From Shinella zoogloeoides (GTDB taxonomy: Bacteria > Pseudomonadota > Alphaproteobacteria > Rhizobiales > Rhizobiaceae): a stretch of DNA of 64,000 nucleotides. Made by a program: the position numbers and the translations under genes. Shown here one piece after another: positions 1-9,729 of the stretch (its first letter is position 1; each line of letters starts with the position of its first letter). The notes below the pieces were generated by a model. That model saw only the letters and a list, made by a program, of their open reading frames with translations, had not been told where the DNA came from and did no database searches. Location: assembly GCF_020883495.1 (NCBI RefSeq), contig NZ_CP086612.1, positions 186,001-250,000 on the forward strand, written 5' to 3'.

Positions 1-1
1 C

Positions 2-1075
2 CTTGTGGAAGAGGCCTCGGGCGAGACGCTGGAAGCGCTCTATGCGCGCCATATCTGGCAGCCGGCCGGCATGGCGGGCGCGGTGCTGACGGCCGATACG
101 CGCCACCCGGAAGACGGCGTGACCGGCTACGAGGGCAATGACGCGGCCGGCTACCTGCCGGCGGAAAACGGCATCTACTGGCGGGGCGACGCCGGCATTT
201 CCGCCTCGCTCGACGACATGCTCGCCTATGAAAGCTGGATCGACGCGACGCGCGACGATCCGGAAAGCCTCTACCGGCGCATTGCCGAGCCGCAGGCCTT
301 CCGCGACGGTGCGCCGGCGGCCTATGGTTTCGGCCTGCAGCATTCGCGCCTCGGCGATGTCGCCTTCACGGCCCATAGCGGCGCGCTGCGCGGCTTCCGT
401 GCCTATCGCGCCGTCTCCACCGAGGCGCGGCTGTCGGTCGTCGTGCTGTTCAACCATCATGGCGACGCCTATGGCGCGGCCCAGCGCATCCTGCGCGCGG
501 CGCTCGGCCTGCCGCATCCGGTCCCGCAGCCGCTTCGGCAGCGCTGGACGGGGCAATGGATCAGCGCCGAGACCGGCCTGCTGGCGCGGCTGGAGTCCGG
601 CTACGACGCGGCGACCCTGCGCTTCGGCACCTCGCCCGAAGCCCTTTCGGAGACGGCGGAGGGCAGCCTTGCCTCCACAGCCACCACGATCGACCGCGAA
701 GGCGACGATATCGTCATGCGCCGCCCCTCGGAGAACCATGCGGAGCGGCTGACGCCCGTTCCCCCGGCTCCCGCCGTTGCCGACCCGCAGATCGCCGGCC
801 GCTACCGTTCGGCGGAACTGGCGGCGGATATCGTCGTCGAATGCCGGGACGGCGGCACCTATCTCACGGCCGAAGGTTTTCTCGGCACGGGGCGGCCGGA
901 GATCGTCCAGCCCATCGGGCCGGACCTCTGGCTCGTCGTCACCCGCCGCTCCATGGACGCGCCGGCCCCCGGCGACTGGACCCTCAAGGCCGTCCGCGAC
1001 GAGGCGGGCGCGATTGCCGGCCTTACGCTCGGCTGCTGGCTGGCGCGCGGCATCGACTATGCACGCTGCGCCTGA
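2..1075 (+). CDS. dap: D-aminopeptidase, serine beta-lactamase-like family S12 (5' partial)
   Basis: The frame is open at the window edge, so the N-terminus with the SxxK and YxN motifs lies outside. What remains is the end of a penicillin-binding/beta-lactamase-type fold, including an HSG motif in the stretch HSGALRGFRAY, the third active-site element. Two C-terminal beta-barrel-like domains follow and the protein ends in GCWLARGIDYARCA, a tail resembling Ochrobactrum DAP. Members release N-terminal D-amino acids from peptides. Two further aminopeptidase genes follow on the same strand, which supports the peptidase call. An esterase of the same fold is the main alternative. Confidence 0.72.
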   Translation, partial: LVEEASGETLEALYARHIWQPAGMAGAVLTADTRHPEDGVTGYEGNDAAGYLPAENGIYWRGDAGISASLDDMLAYESWIDATRDDPESLYRRIAEPQAFRDGAPAAYGFGLQHSRLGDVAFTAHSGALRGFRAYRAVSTEARLSVVVLFNHHGDAYGAAQRILRAALGLPHPVPQPLRQRWTGQWISAETGLLARLESGYDAATLRFGTSPEALSETAEGSLASTATTIDREGDDIVMRRPSENHAERLTPVPPAPAVADPQIAGRYRSAELAADIVVECRDGGTYLTAEGFLGTGRPEIVQPIGPDLWLVVTRRSMDAPAPGDWTLKAVRDEAGAIAGLTLGCWLARGIDYARCA

Positions 1076-1165
1076 TCCTGCCCGGCGCGGGCAAGTGCCG
1101 GGGCTTCCATCTGGAAGCGCCGCGCATTCCGGTCTAGGAACGTCCTGCAGGATTGGGGAGCGGAT

Positions 1166-2203
1166 ATGAAGACGGCGCGCGAATGGGGACTGATGCCCGA
1201 AGGCCGGCTGCGGCCGGGGCCGGGCAATGCCATTACCGATGTCGCCGGCGTTTCCGTCGGCCATCGCTCGCTGCGCGGCGAGGGGCTTTTCACCGGCGTG
1301 ACGGCGGTTATTCCTCATCCGGGCGATCTTTTCCGGCTGAAGCCGCGGGCGGCCGTGGAGGTTATCAACGGCTTCGGCAAGTCGGCGGGGCTGATGCAGG
1401 TGGCCGAACTCGGCACCGTCGAAACGCCGATCCTGCTGACCAACACCTTCGGCGTTGCCGCCTGCACCGAGGCGCTGGTCCGCCGCGCCATCGCCGCCAA
1501 TCCCGCCATCGGCCGCAAGACCTCGACGGTCAACGCGCTGGTCTTCGAATGCAACGACGGCAGCATCAACGATATCCAGGCGCTGGCGGTAACGCCCGCC
1601 GATGCGGACGCGGCGCTCGACGCGGCAAAGGGCGGGCCGGTGGAGCAGGGCGCTGTCGGTGCCGGCTCCGGCATGACCGCCTTCGGCTTCAAGGCCGGCA
1701 TCGGCACGGCCTCCCGGCTGATGCGCATCGACAAGCGCGATTTCACGCTCGGCGCTCTGGTGCTCGCCAATTTCGGCGGCACGGGTGATCTCGTCCTGCC
1801 GGATGGCCGTTGGCCCGATCCGCGTGCGCCCTCCAGCCCCGAGCGCGGCTCCGTCATCGTCGTTCTCGCAACGGACCTGCCGCTTTCCGACCGCCAGCTC
1901 CAGCGCGGCGCGCGGCGCGGCGGTGCTGGCCTTGCCCGGCTCGGCGCGTTCTGGGGCCACGGCAGCGGCGATATCGTGCTCTGTTTCACCACCGCCGATC
2001 CCGTCGAGCACGAGCCGGCGGAGGCTTTTGCCTCCCAGCAGCGGCTTGCCGACGACCATATCGACATCGCCTTCCGCGCGGCCGCCGAGGCGACGCAGGA
2101 GGCGGTGCTGAACGCGCTCTGCATGGCGCCCGCCACCCCGGCTCGCAGCGGCCGCATCTACCCCTCGCTCGCCGACTGGCTGAAGGAGAACCCGCTTCTA
2201 TGA
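1166..2203 (+). CDS. dmpA: P1 family (DmpA-like) self-processing aminopeptidase
   Basis: 345 aa, close to the family length. P1 peptidases are N-terminal nucleophile-like enzymes that cut themselves before a Ser and then hydrolyse N-terminal residues, including D- and beta-amino acids. The expected cleavage site is visible as Gly228-Ser229 in ERGSVIVVLATD. Other family stretches are GPGNAITDVAGVSVGH near the N-terminus, TNTFGVAACTEA, and GSGMTAFGFKAGIGTASR. No signal peptide is seen, so it is probably cytoplasmic. It overlaps the next gene by 4 nt (ATGA), which implies translational coupling with the M55 peptidase. Confidence 0.85.
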   Translation: MKTAREWGLMPEGRLRPGPGNAITDVAGVSVGHRSLRGEGLFTGVTAVIPHPGDLFRLKPRAAVEVINGFGKSAGLMQVAELGTVETPILLTNTFGVAACTEALVRRAIAANPAIGRKTSTVNALVFECNDGSINDIQALAVTPADADAALDAAKGGPVEQGAVGAGSGMTAFGFKAGIGTASRLMRIDKRDFTLGALVLANFGGTGDLVLPDGRWPDPRAPSSPERGSVIVVLATDLPLSDRQLQRGARRGGAGLARLGAFWGHGSGDIVLCFTTADPVEHEPAEAFASQQRLADDHIDIAFRAAAEATQEAVLNALCMAPATPARSGRIYPSLADWLKENPLL

Positions 2204-3000
2204 AAGTCTTCATTTCCGCCGATATCGAAGGCACCGCCGGCATCGCCCACTGGAACGAGGCCGAGCGCACCCATCCCGACTGGGCCGAGTTCCGCGCCCT
2301 GATGACCGCCGAAGTGGTCGCCGCCTGCGAGGGCGCGCGCGCCGCCGGGGCAACGGAAGTGGTGATCAAGGACGCCCACGAGAGCGGCCGCAACCTCATC
2401 CTCGACCGCCTGCCCGACTATACGCGCATCGTGCGCGGCTGGTCCGGCCACCCGGACGAGATGATGTACGGCATCGACGAGAGCTTTTCCGCCGCGCTCT
2501 ATACCGGCTACCATTCCAAGGCCGGCACGGAGGTCAATCCGCTCGCCCATACCTCGAACCTGCGCATCTCGCGGCTGCTCCTGAATGGCGAGGTCGCCTC
2601 CGAATTCACCTTCAACGCGCTCTGCGCCGCCGGCTACGGCGTGCCCTCGGTCTTCCTGTCCGGCGATGTCGGCATGTGTGCGGAGGCTAAGGCCATGGTG
2701 CCCGGCCTTGCGACGGTGGAAACGCTGGACGGCCGCGGCAAGGCCTCGAACTCCATCGCCCCCACCCGCGCGCGCCGCCTGATCCGCGAAGGCGTGACGG
2801 CCGCTCTGTCGGGCGATTTCGCCAGGGCCCTGCCGGCAACGGCCGACCATTACGAGGTGGTCATCGAGTTCTGCACCCCGACCGAAGCCTACCGCGCCGC
2901 CTGGTATCCCGGCGCAAAAGCCCACGGCCCCCGCGCCGTCGCCTTCGAGCACAAGGATTTTTCCGAAATTCTGCGGGCGCTGCTGTTCCTCAAGGTGTGA
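2200..3000 (+). CDS. M55 family D-aminopeptidase (DppA-like)
   Basis: 266 aa, full family length. M55 enzymes are zinc D-aminopeptidases exemplified by Bacillus DppA. The N-terminal SADIEG gives the expected ligands Asp8 and Glu10, and the later His residues of KDAHESGRN and TGYHSKAG fit the remaining zinc and catalytic positions. The ATG overlaps the stop of the P1 gene by 4 nt. With the S12 and P1 genes upstream it makes a run of three structurally unrelated enzymes with similar predicted chemistry, probably salvaging D-Ala-containing or other unusual peptides. No dipeptide transporter is visible next to it. Confidence 0.85.
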   Translation: MKVFISADIEGTAGIAHWNEAERTHPDWAEFRALMTAEVVAACEGARAAGATEVVIKDAHESGRNLILDRLPDYTRIVRGWSGHPDEMMYGIDESFSAALYTGYHSKAGTEVNPLAHTSNLRISRLLLNGEVASEFTFNALCAAGYGVPSVFLSGDVGMCAEAKAMVPGLATVETLDGRGKASNSIAPTRARRLIREGVTAALSGDFARALPATADHYEVVIEFCTPTEAYRAAWYPGAKAHGPRAVAFEHKDFSEILRALLFLKV

Positions 3001-3243
3001 CGGGCTCTAGCAACAAAATTTCCCAGACCTTGCGATCTCATTAATAAAATTGCGAGGAATTCGTGCATGGGAGCTTGATGTGCAACTTGACGATTGCTAG
3101 GAATGCGCGAACTTGTCGTGCAGACGAGCGGGGGCATATTTCAACGCGAATCTCGTATCGCCGGAGCTTGGCGCCGGGTGATTCCGGCTATCCGGTGTTC
3201 TGGTGCATGTTCGCCTTTGAAATTCAAGATTGAAAGCGGTCGT

Positions 3244-6153
3244 ATGAGTATCCTGCATCCTGGACTGCGCGCCCTCTCGGCAACCGCGCTCGCTGGCGCC
3301 ACTTGGCTTGGCTTCGTCTCGTCGGTGCATGGCCAGACGTGGGAAGGTGACCTGAGCGGCAACTGGTTCGATAGCGGCAACTGGTCGACGAACAGCCTGC
3401 CGTCGGCCGGCTTTACGGCGATTATCGGGAATGTGGGTACGTCCAACGCGCCGGTAATTGAGGCGGCCGGAGCAAGCGCGGGGCTGCTTTATATCGGCGG
3501 GGTCCCTGCCAGTGGTGTCCCCGGCGCATCGCTCCATATCACCGATGGCGGCACGCTTACATCGATCACTGCGATCATCGCCAATAGCTCAAACGCCCAG
3601 GAACTGTGGTCCGACAGCGAATATGGTGCGGTGACGGTCAGTGGTGCTGGTTCACAGTGGACGAGCAATTCAATCGATGTCGGTTTCTATGGGCAAGGTA
3701 CTCTGACGGTCAAGGAAGGCGGTCGTGTCACTTCACAAACAGGCATGATCGGGGCCATTTCAAGCGGTAGCGGGACGGTCGATGTCATCGGGTCGGGTTC
3801 CTTATGGCAAACGACCGGCCAGATGGTGATCGGCAATGAGGGAGACGGCACCCTGAATGTAAGCCAGGGTGCTTCCGTGACAAACCATGCGGCCGCGTTG
3901 GGTTATTATGCGGCAGGCCATGGGGTCGCCAATATTTCCGGCAGTGGTTCGCAATGGAAGGTGACCGGGGCCAACATCGTAGTTGGCAACTTGGGTACCG
4001 GTGAACTCCATATTTCCGACGGAGCCAATGTCGATACCGCGTACCGCACATGGATAGGCTCCGGCGCGAATTCCTCTGGGATGCTCACAGTGGCAGGCGC
4101 AGGCTCGACGCTGAAATCCGCGATCGACGTCAGGATCGGGGTCAGTTCGATCGGCACGACCGTTGTTTCCGGGGGAGGGAACGTGGAGGCCGGTGCGGTC
4201 TATCTCGGGTTCAATGCAACCGGTTCCGGCAGCCTTGATGTTACCGGCTCCAATTCGCGCGTCACATCGGCCTACGGCATGATAATCGGCTATTTTGGCG
4301 ATGGCCTTGTGACGGTCGGCGATGGCGGTACGCTCGCCTTGGGGCCGACGATCCAGATCGCGAACAAGAGCGGCTCGTCCGGCACGCTCAATATCGGCGC
4401 CGCAGAAGGGCAGGCCGCCGCCGCGGCCGGCGGCGTGCAGGCCGGCACGCTTGTCTTTGGTGCGGGCGCCGGTGAACTGGTCTTCAACCATACGGATACG
4501 GGCTACAATTTCGCCCCGAAGATTTCCGGCAACGGTTCGATCCGCCAGATCAGCGGTGTCACGCGCCTGCTCGGCGACAGTTCCGGCTTTACCGGAACTT
4601 CCACCATCCTCGGCGGCGCGTTCGTGGTGAACGGCAAGCTCGGCGGTTCGAGCACCATTGGTTCCGGCGCCTTCCTCGGCGGGGTCGGTACGCTCGGCTC
4701 CGCCGGCTCCACGTTGACGGTTGCGGGCGGTGGCGTGCATGCGCCCGGTAACTCAATCGGTGTCCAGACCATTGCCGGCAACTACATCAACAATGGCACG
4801 CTGCGCATCGAGGCGACGCCCTTCGCGACGGACAGGGTCGTCGTCGCCGGGTCCGTCGATATTTCCAGTGCAGCGCTCGATCTGGCAGTTTCGCCGGGCG
4901 GCGGGCCGGGCAGCAATATCTTCAGCACCCCTTTCACCATCATCGAGAAAACGAGCGCCGGTGCCGTCAGTGGTCCTTTCCTCTCGGTGACGCAAAACCT
5001 GTTGTTCCTCGAGCCCCTCCTCGACTATGCTGGCGGCGATGGCAACGACGTGACGCTGCGACTGCAACGCAACGGCCTCGCTTTCTCGGGTGTCGGTCTC
5101 ACGCGCAATCAGGTCTCGACTGCTGCCGCCGTCGATATGCTGGACAGCGCCAGTGCGGCCTGGCAGGGCGTCGCACTGGCCGGGGGCGCGAGCGCCGCTC
5201 GGGCGGGCTTCGATGTGCTGTCGGGTGAAATCCACGCCTCGGCGAAGACGGCGCTTATCGAGGACAGCCGCTTTCTTCGCAATGCGATGAACGACCGGTT
5301 ATACGGTGTGTTCAGCGACGCTGACGTGGAGCATGCCACGATCTGGAGTCACGGTTTCGGTGCCTGGGGACATACCAGCGACGACGGCAATGCGGCGCGG
5401 CTCACCCGTTCGACTGGCGGCCTGCTCATGGGTGGAGACATGGCGGCACTCGCGGACTGGCGTTTTGGCGCTGTCGCCGGTTACAGCCACACGCGCTTTG
5501 ACGTGGCGGCGCGAGGTTCGTCCGGCGCGAGCGATAACTATCACATTGGCGTCTACGGCGGCACGATGCACGACGGTTTCGCGTTCCGCACGGGCGCAGC
5601 CTATACTTGGCACGAAATGCAGATTGAGCGCGAGGTCGCAATTCCTGGCCTGAACGAGAGCCTTGAGGCTGGTTACGATGCGGGTACGGCCCAGATATTC
5701 GGAGAGTTCGGCTATGGCATCGAGATGGATGCGGGCCGGTTCGAGCCGTTCGGGAACCTCGCCCATGTCGCGGTGAATGCGCACGATTTCCATGAAGGAG
5801 GTGGCTCGGCTGCGCTGTCGGGCGCCGGCGACACGAGCCATGTGACCTTCAGCACACTGGGCCTGCGCGTCGCGACGACCCTGGAGCTTGAGGGTGTGGC
5901 GGCAACGGTCAAGGGCATGGCCGGTTGGCGGCATGCTTTCGGTGGCGCGCTGCCGACGAGCACCCATGCCTTCCAGGGGGGAGGCGATTTTACGGTTGCG
6001 GGCGTTCCCGTTGCGCGCGATGCCGCGATCGTGGAGGCCGGCTTCGATATAGCACTCGCACCCGAGGCAATGCTCGGCCTTTCCTATGCCGCCCAGTTCG
6101 CATCCGATGCAATCGATCAGTCCCTGAAGGCGCGCCTCGACGTCCGGTTCTGA
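3244..6153 (+). CDS. Type V autotransporter with T5SS/PEP-CTERM-associated repeats
   Basis: 969 aa from the ATG at 3244. This start places a signal peptide (SATALAGATWLGFVSSVHG) at the N-terminus; an upstream in-frame start would bury it. The passenger has about five imperfect repeats of roughly 48 aa with the pattern G-x-V-x-V-S-G-x-G-S-Q-W followed by IGxxGxGxLxVxxGGxV, typical of beta-helical secreted passengers. A linker leads to a C-terminal domain of about 260 residues (FGAWGHTSDDGN, then GAVAGYSHTRFDV) ending in LDVRF, the terminal aromatic signature of outer-membrane beta-barrels. The product should be surface-exposed and could act as an adhesin. The 243 nt before it hold no recognisable gene or strong promoter. 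Confidence 0.9.
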   Translation: MSILHPGLRALSATALAGATWLGFVSSVHGQTWEGDLSGNWFDSGNWSTNSLPSAGFTAIIGNVGTSNAPVIEAAGASAGLLYIGGVPASGVPGASLHITDGGTLTSITAIIANSSNAQELWSDSEYGAVTVSGAGSQWTSNSIDVGFYGQGTLTVKEGGRVTSQTGMIGAISSGSGTVDVIGSGSLWQTTGQMVIGNEGDGTLNVSQGASVTNHAAALGYYAAGHGVANISGSGSQWKVTGANIVVGNLGTGELHISDGANVDTAYRTWIGSGANSSGMLTVAGAGSTLKSAIDVRIGVSSIGTTVVSGGGNVEAGAVYLGFNATGSGSLDVTGSNSRVTSAYGMIIGYFGDGLVTVGDGGTLALGPTIQIANKSGSSGTLNIGAAEGQAAAAAGGVQAGTLVFGAGAGELVFNHTDTGYNFAPKISGNGSIRQISGVTRLLGDSSGFTGTSTILGGAFVVNGKLGGSSTIGSGAFLGGVGTLGSAGSTLTVAGGGVHAPGNSIGVQTIAGNYINNGTLRIEATPFATDRVVVAGSVDISSAALDLAVSPGGGPGSNIFSTPFTIIEKTSAGAVSGPFLSVTQNLLFLEPLLDYAGGDGNDVTLRLQRNGLAFSGVGLTRNQVSTAAAVDMLDSASAAWQGVALAGGASAARAGFDVLSGEIHASAKTALIEDSRFLRNAMNDRLYGVFSDADVEHATIWSHGFGAWGHTSDDGNAARLTRSTGGLLMGGDMAALADWRFGAVAGYSHTRFDVAARGSSGASDNYHIGVYGGTMHDGFAFRTGAAYTWHEMQIEREVAIPGLNESLEAGYDAGTAQIFGEFGYGIEMDAGRFEPFGNLAHVAVNAHDFHEGGGSAALSGAGDTSHVTFSTLGLRVATTLELEGVAATVKGMAGWRHAFGGALPTSTHAFQGGGDFTVAGVPVARDAAIVEAGFDIALAPEAMLGLSYAAQFASDAIDQSLKARLDVRF

Positions 6154-6185
6154 GCGGCCTTCTCTAGGCCCACACCCGATGCAGT

Positions 6186-7100
6186 CTATCCCCGAGGCGT
6201 TGCGCCCGGGTGATCGGCGGCCCAGGCGATGAAGACGTTCTTCAGGTGCTCGGCGGCCGGGGAAAGGCTGTGGTGGCGGCGCTGGAGGAGGGAGACGTCG
6301 CGCATCACCGGCGGGTCGATCAGGTCGACGGTGGTGACCGTGACGTCGGAGGCGAGCAGGCTGGAATTTTCCGGCAGCACGGCGACGCCCATGCCCGCGC
6401 CGATCATGCTGATCGCCGTGGTCGAGAAGCGCACCTCGTATTTCGGTTTGAAGTTCGGCACGACGCGGATGAGGTTGTGATCGACGATGTTGCGCAGCGG
6501 GTTGGAGGCGGCGAGCGTGATGAGCTTCTCGTCCTTCAGCTCGGCCCAGCGCACGGACTTGCGCTTGGCGAATTTGTGATCCTCGCGGCAGACGAGCATC
6601 AGCTTGTCGCGCATCAGCGAGGTGCCGGTGATCTCCGGGTCTTCTTCCGAGAGCGTGCCTAGGGCGATATCCACCTCGTTGCGCTTCAGCGCCGGGCTGA
6701 TCTGCTCTTCCGGCATGTCGCGGATATTGACGGAGATTTCCGGATACATGCGCAGGAACCGCGCGATGACCGGCGGCACGATGGTCGCCGCCAGAACGAT
6801 GGCGGCGGCGATGGTCACCTGTCCGCGCTTCAGCGAGGCGTTGTCGCGCACGTCGCCGACGGCGAGCTCAAGGTCCTTCAGGATCTTGCGCGCCTGCGGC
6901 AGGAATTCCTGGCCGACGAGGGTGAGCGAAACCATGCGCGTGTGGCGGTCGAAGAGGCGCACGCCGATCTCCGATTCCAGATCGCGAATGAGGATGCTGA
7001 CCGCCGACTGGGTGAGATGGAGGTTTCGTGCGGCGAGATTGAACTGGCCGAGCTCGGCCACCGCGATGAAAGCCCTGAGTTGCCGCAGGGTTATGTTCAT
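6186..7100 (-). CDS. LysR family transcriptional regulator
   Basis: 304 aa. The N-terminal winged helix-turn-helix is clear (ITLRQLRAFIAVAELGQF, then HLTQSAVSILIRDLE), followed by a periplasmic-binding-like effector domain from about residue 90. It lies at the downstream end of the minus-strand transport operon, 118 nt past the ATPase gene, and resembles the second LysR gene at 16.5-17.4 kb in its first 30 residues. A role in controlling the catabolic cluster is inferred from position only. It converges with the autotransporter gene. Confidence 0.88.
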   Translation of the reverse strand: MNITLRQLRAFIAVAELGQFNLAARNLHLTQSAVSILIRDLESEIGVRLFDRHTRMVSLTLVGQEFLPQARKILKDLELAVGDVRDNASLKRGQVTIAAAIVLAATIVPPVIARFLRMYPEISVNIRDMPEEQISPALKRNEVDIALGTLSEEDPEITGTSLMRDKLMLVCREDHKFAKRKSVRWAELKDEKLITLAASNPLRNIVDHNLIRVVPNFKPKYEVRFSTTAISMIGAGMGVAVLPENSSLLASDVTVTTVDLIDPPVMRDVSLLQRRHHSLSPAAEHLKNVFIAWAADHPGATPRG

Positions 7101-7218
7101 GGACGCGCGGCCCTCCTGTTTTGCGGCTCCATAAAACCCTGCCGGCCCCGTGCCTGTCTAGACCCGCTCCGGCGAAATGCGGTTCGCCGGAGCGGAGTTT
7201 GGGCGGTGCGGCGGCGCT

Positions 7219-8751
7219 TCAGCTTGCCAGCGCCGGTTGATCGGTGTTGCCTGCCATCAGCAGGCCGAGTTCGTCGAGGCGGGTGCGGTCCGGCGGCAGC
7301 TCGCCGAGAATCTCGCCGTGGAACATGACGAGGATGCGGTCGCAGATCGCGAACAGCTCCTCCAGTTCCGTGGAGATGAGCAGGATGGCGCGGCCGTTGT
7401 CGCGCTGCTTCAGCATTTCCTCCATGACGAATTCCATCGCGCCGATATCGATGCCGCGGGCAAGCTGGTTGACGAGGATGAAGTCCGGCTTGCGGGCGAG
7501 CTCCCGCGCGACGACCAGCTTCTGCTGGTTGCCGCCCGAAAGCGCGCCGATGGCCTGGTTCTCGTCGCGGCTCTTCACGCGGAAGCGCTGGATGAGGTCG
7601 CGGGTATGCTCGCTGATCGCCCGGCGGTTCAGCATGCCGCGGCTGGCGAAGGGGGCCTGGTCGTAGCGCTGGAGAATGGTGTTCTCGCTCAGCGACAGCG
7701 ACAGGACGACGCCGTGCTTGTGCCGGTCTTCCGGGATATGGGAGAAGGCGCAGGCATTGATGCTGGCGGGGTCCAGGCCGGTAATGTCCTTGCCGTTCAG
7801 CATCACGCGGCCGGAATCGACCGGCAGCAGGCCGGACAGCGCCAGCGAAAGCTCGGTCTGGCCGTTGCCGGAGACGCCGGCGATGCCGACGATCTCGCCG
7901 GCCCGCACATTGAGGCTCACATTGCGCACGGCGGGCAGGCCCGTCTCGGCGCGGCAGGTAAGGTTTTCCACCGAGAGCACGACGCGGCCGGCCGGCTCCG
8001 GGCTGCGCGGCAGCTCCATGCGCACGTCGCGGCCGACCATCATGCGGGCAAGCTCGCGCGCATTGGTCTCCCCGACATTGACGGTATGCACCACGCGCCC
8101 GTCGCGCATGACGCTGATGCGGTTGGAAACGCGCATTACCTCGTCCAGCTTGTGCGAGATGAAGACGACGGTCTTGCCGTCCTTCACGAGATCGCCCATC
8201 AGCGCGAGCAGGCGGTCGGTTTCCTGCGGGGTCAGCACGGCGGTCGGCTCGTCGAGGATCAGCAGGTCGATGCCGTGGAACAGGGCCTTCAGGATTTCCA
8301 CGCGCTGCTGCTCGCCGACCGAAAGGTCCTCCACCAGCGCGTCCGGGCGCACGTCGAGGGCGTAGCGGTCGGAAAGCTCGCGGATCTTCGCATGAACCTT
8401 GTCCATGTCGTTGATGACGCGCAGCGCCGAGCCCTGGCCGAGAATGTAGTTTTCGGCCACCGTCAGGTTGGGCACCAGCATGAAGTGCTGGTGGACCATG
8501 CCGATGCGCTGGCGGATGGCCTCGCGCGGGCTGTTGAAGCGCACGGACTGGCCCTTGTAGACGATCTCGCCTTCATCGGGGCGGACCATGCCGCAGATCA
8601 TGCTCATCAGCACGCTCTTGCCCGCGCCGTTCTCGCCGAGCAGCGAGTGGATCTCGCCCTCCTCGATTTCCAGCGACACGCCGTCGCTGGCGATGATGGG
8701 GCCGAAGCGCTTGCGGATATTGTCGACGCGCAGGAAGGGTTTCTGGGACAT
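7219..8751 (-). CDS. ABC transporter ATP-binding protein, BMP/nucleoside type, two nucleotide-binding domains
   Basis: 510 aa with two fused ATPase domains, as in the NupO/YufO and RbsA type. Domain 1 has an intact Walker A (GENGAGKS) and signature LSVGEQQR. Domain 2 has a degenerate Walker A (GVSGNGQTEL, no GKS) but a good signature LSGGNQQK, the usual asymmetry of this family. It should power the two permeases encoded immediately upstream, only 5 nt away from the nearer one. BMP-linked ABC systems described so far carry nucleosides, purines or related compounds, which fits the NCS2 and deaminase-like genes nearby. Confidence 0.9.
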   Translation of the reverse strand: MSQKPFLRVDNIRKRFGPIIASDGVSLEIEEGEIHSLLGENGAGKSVLMSMICGMVRPDEGEIVYKGQSVRFNSPREAIRQRIGMVHQHFMLVPNLTVAENYILGQGSALRVINDMDKVHAKIRELSDRYALDVRPDALVEDLSVGEQQRVEILKALFHGIDLLILDEPTAVLTPQETDRLLALMGDLVKDGKTVVFISHKLDEVMRVSNRISVMRDGRVVHTVNVGETNARELARMMVGRDVRMELPRSPEPAGRVVLSVENLTCRAETGLPAVRNVSLNVRAGEIVGIAGVSGNGQTELSLALSGLLPVDSGRVMLNGKDITGLDPASINACAFSHIPEDRHKHGVVLSLSLSENTILQRYDQAPFASRGMLNRRAISEHTRDLIQRFRVKSRDENQAIGALSGGNQQKLVVARELARKPDFILVNQLARGIDIGAMEFVMEEMLKQRDNGRAILLISTELEELFAICDRILVMFHGEILGELPPDRTRLDELGLLMAGNTDQPALAS

Positions 8752-8756
8752 GTCCG

Positions 8757-9689
8757 TTACCTCATCTCGTAGGGCTGGCCGAGTTTGCTGGGGGCGGCGC
8801 CCTTGCCGCGGACCACGACGAGCGTGAGGATCGTCATGAGATAGGGGAGCGCCTGCAGGAGCTGGTAGGGCACGACGATGGACGCCTGCGCCTGGAGCAT
8901 CAGCTGCAGCGCGTAGAACATGCCGAAGAGCAGCGACACGAAGAAGGCGCCGATGGGCGACCAGCGGGCGAAGACGACCACGGCGAGCGCGATGAAGCCG
9001 CGGCCCGAGGTGATGCCCTCGACGAACTGGTTGGAGTGGCCGAGCGTCAGGAACGCGCCGCCGAGCCCGGCAAGGCCGGTGCCGATCAGCACCGCGCCGT
9101 AGCGGTAGGCCGCCACGTTCCGGCCGGCGACGTCGACGGCCTTCGGATGCTCGCCGACCGCGCGCAGCGTCAGGCCGAAGGAGGTGCGGAACAGCACCAG
9201 CGTGGCGACGATGGTCACGAGGATCGTCGAATAGACGATGAGGTTCTGCCGGAAGAAGGCTTCGCCGAAGAAGGGCAGGTCGCTGAGGAAGGGGATATGG
9301 ACCGGCTGGGCGATCTCGATGCCCTTGCCCGTCGAGACGTAGTAGGTGCGGAAGAGGAAGGCCGTGAGGCCCATGCCGAGCAGGTTGAGCGCCGCGCCGA
9401 CCACGATCTGGTCCGCCTTGATGGTGATCGTGAAGAAGGCGAAGATCAGGCCGAAGACCATGCCGCCCGCAATGCCGGCGGCAAGCCCGAGCGGGACGCT
9501 GCCGGTGGCGAAGGCCACGGCGAAGCCGCAGAACGCGCCGACGAGCATGGTGCCTTCCAGGCCGATATTGAGCACGCCCGCCCGCTCGGAGAAGACCTCG
9601 CCGATCGAGGCGAAGATGAGGGGGGTCGCAAGCCTCCAGGCGGCGCCGGCAAGCGTCGCGAGGAAGGTGAGAAACATCATGTCGTCCAT
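8757..9689 (-). CDS. ABC transporter permease, BMP/nucleoside type (NupQ-like)
   Basis: 310 aa with many hydrophobic segments. The stretch EVFSERAGVLNIGLEGTMLVGAF is the hallmark of BMP-linked permeases (here quoted only by its motif GLEGTMLVGA region near residue 45). It is the shorter of the two permeases and lies next to the ATPase gene, with a 78-nt gap containing a hairpin to the longer permease. Together they would form the transmembrane channel of a nucleoside-type importer. Confidence 0.88.
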   Translation of the reverse strand: MDDMMFLTFLATLAGAAWRLATPLIFASIGEVFSERAGVLNIGLEGTMLVGAFCGFAVAFATGSVPLGLAAGIAGGMVFGLIFAFFTITIKADQIVVGAALNLLGMGLTAFLFRTYYVSTGKGIEIAQPVHIPFLSDLPFFGEAFFRQNLIVYSTILVTIVATLVLFRTSFGLTLRAVGEHPKAVDVAGRNVAAYRYGAVLIGTGLAGLGGAFLTLGHSNQFVEGITSGRGFIALAVVVFARWSPIGAFFVSLLFGMFYALQLMLQAQASIVVPYQLLQALPYLMTILTLVVVRGKGAAPSKLGQPYEMR

Positions 9690-9729
9690 TGTGAAGACCC
9701 TTCAGGAACAGCGACTAAGATTTTGTTTT

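Noticed and set aside
7177..8772. Long plus-strand open frame opposite the ABC ATPase
   Set aside because: His/Ala/Asp-rich antisense translation; the ATPase on the other strand has all nucleotide-binding motifs.
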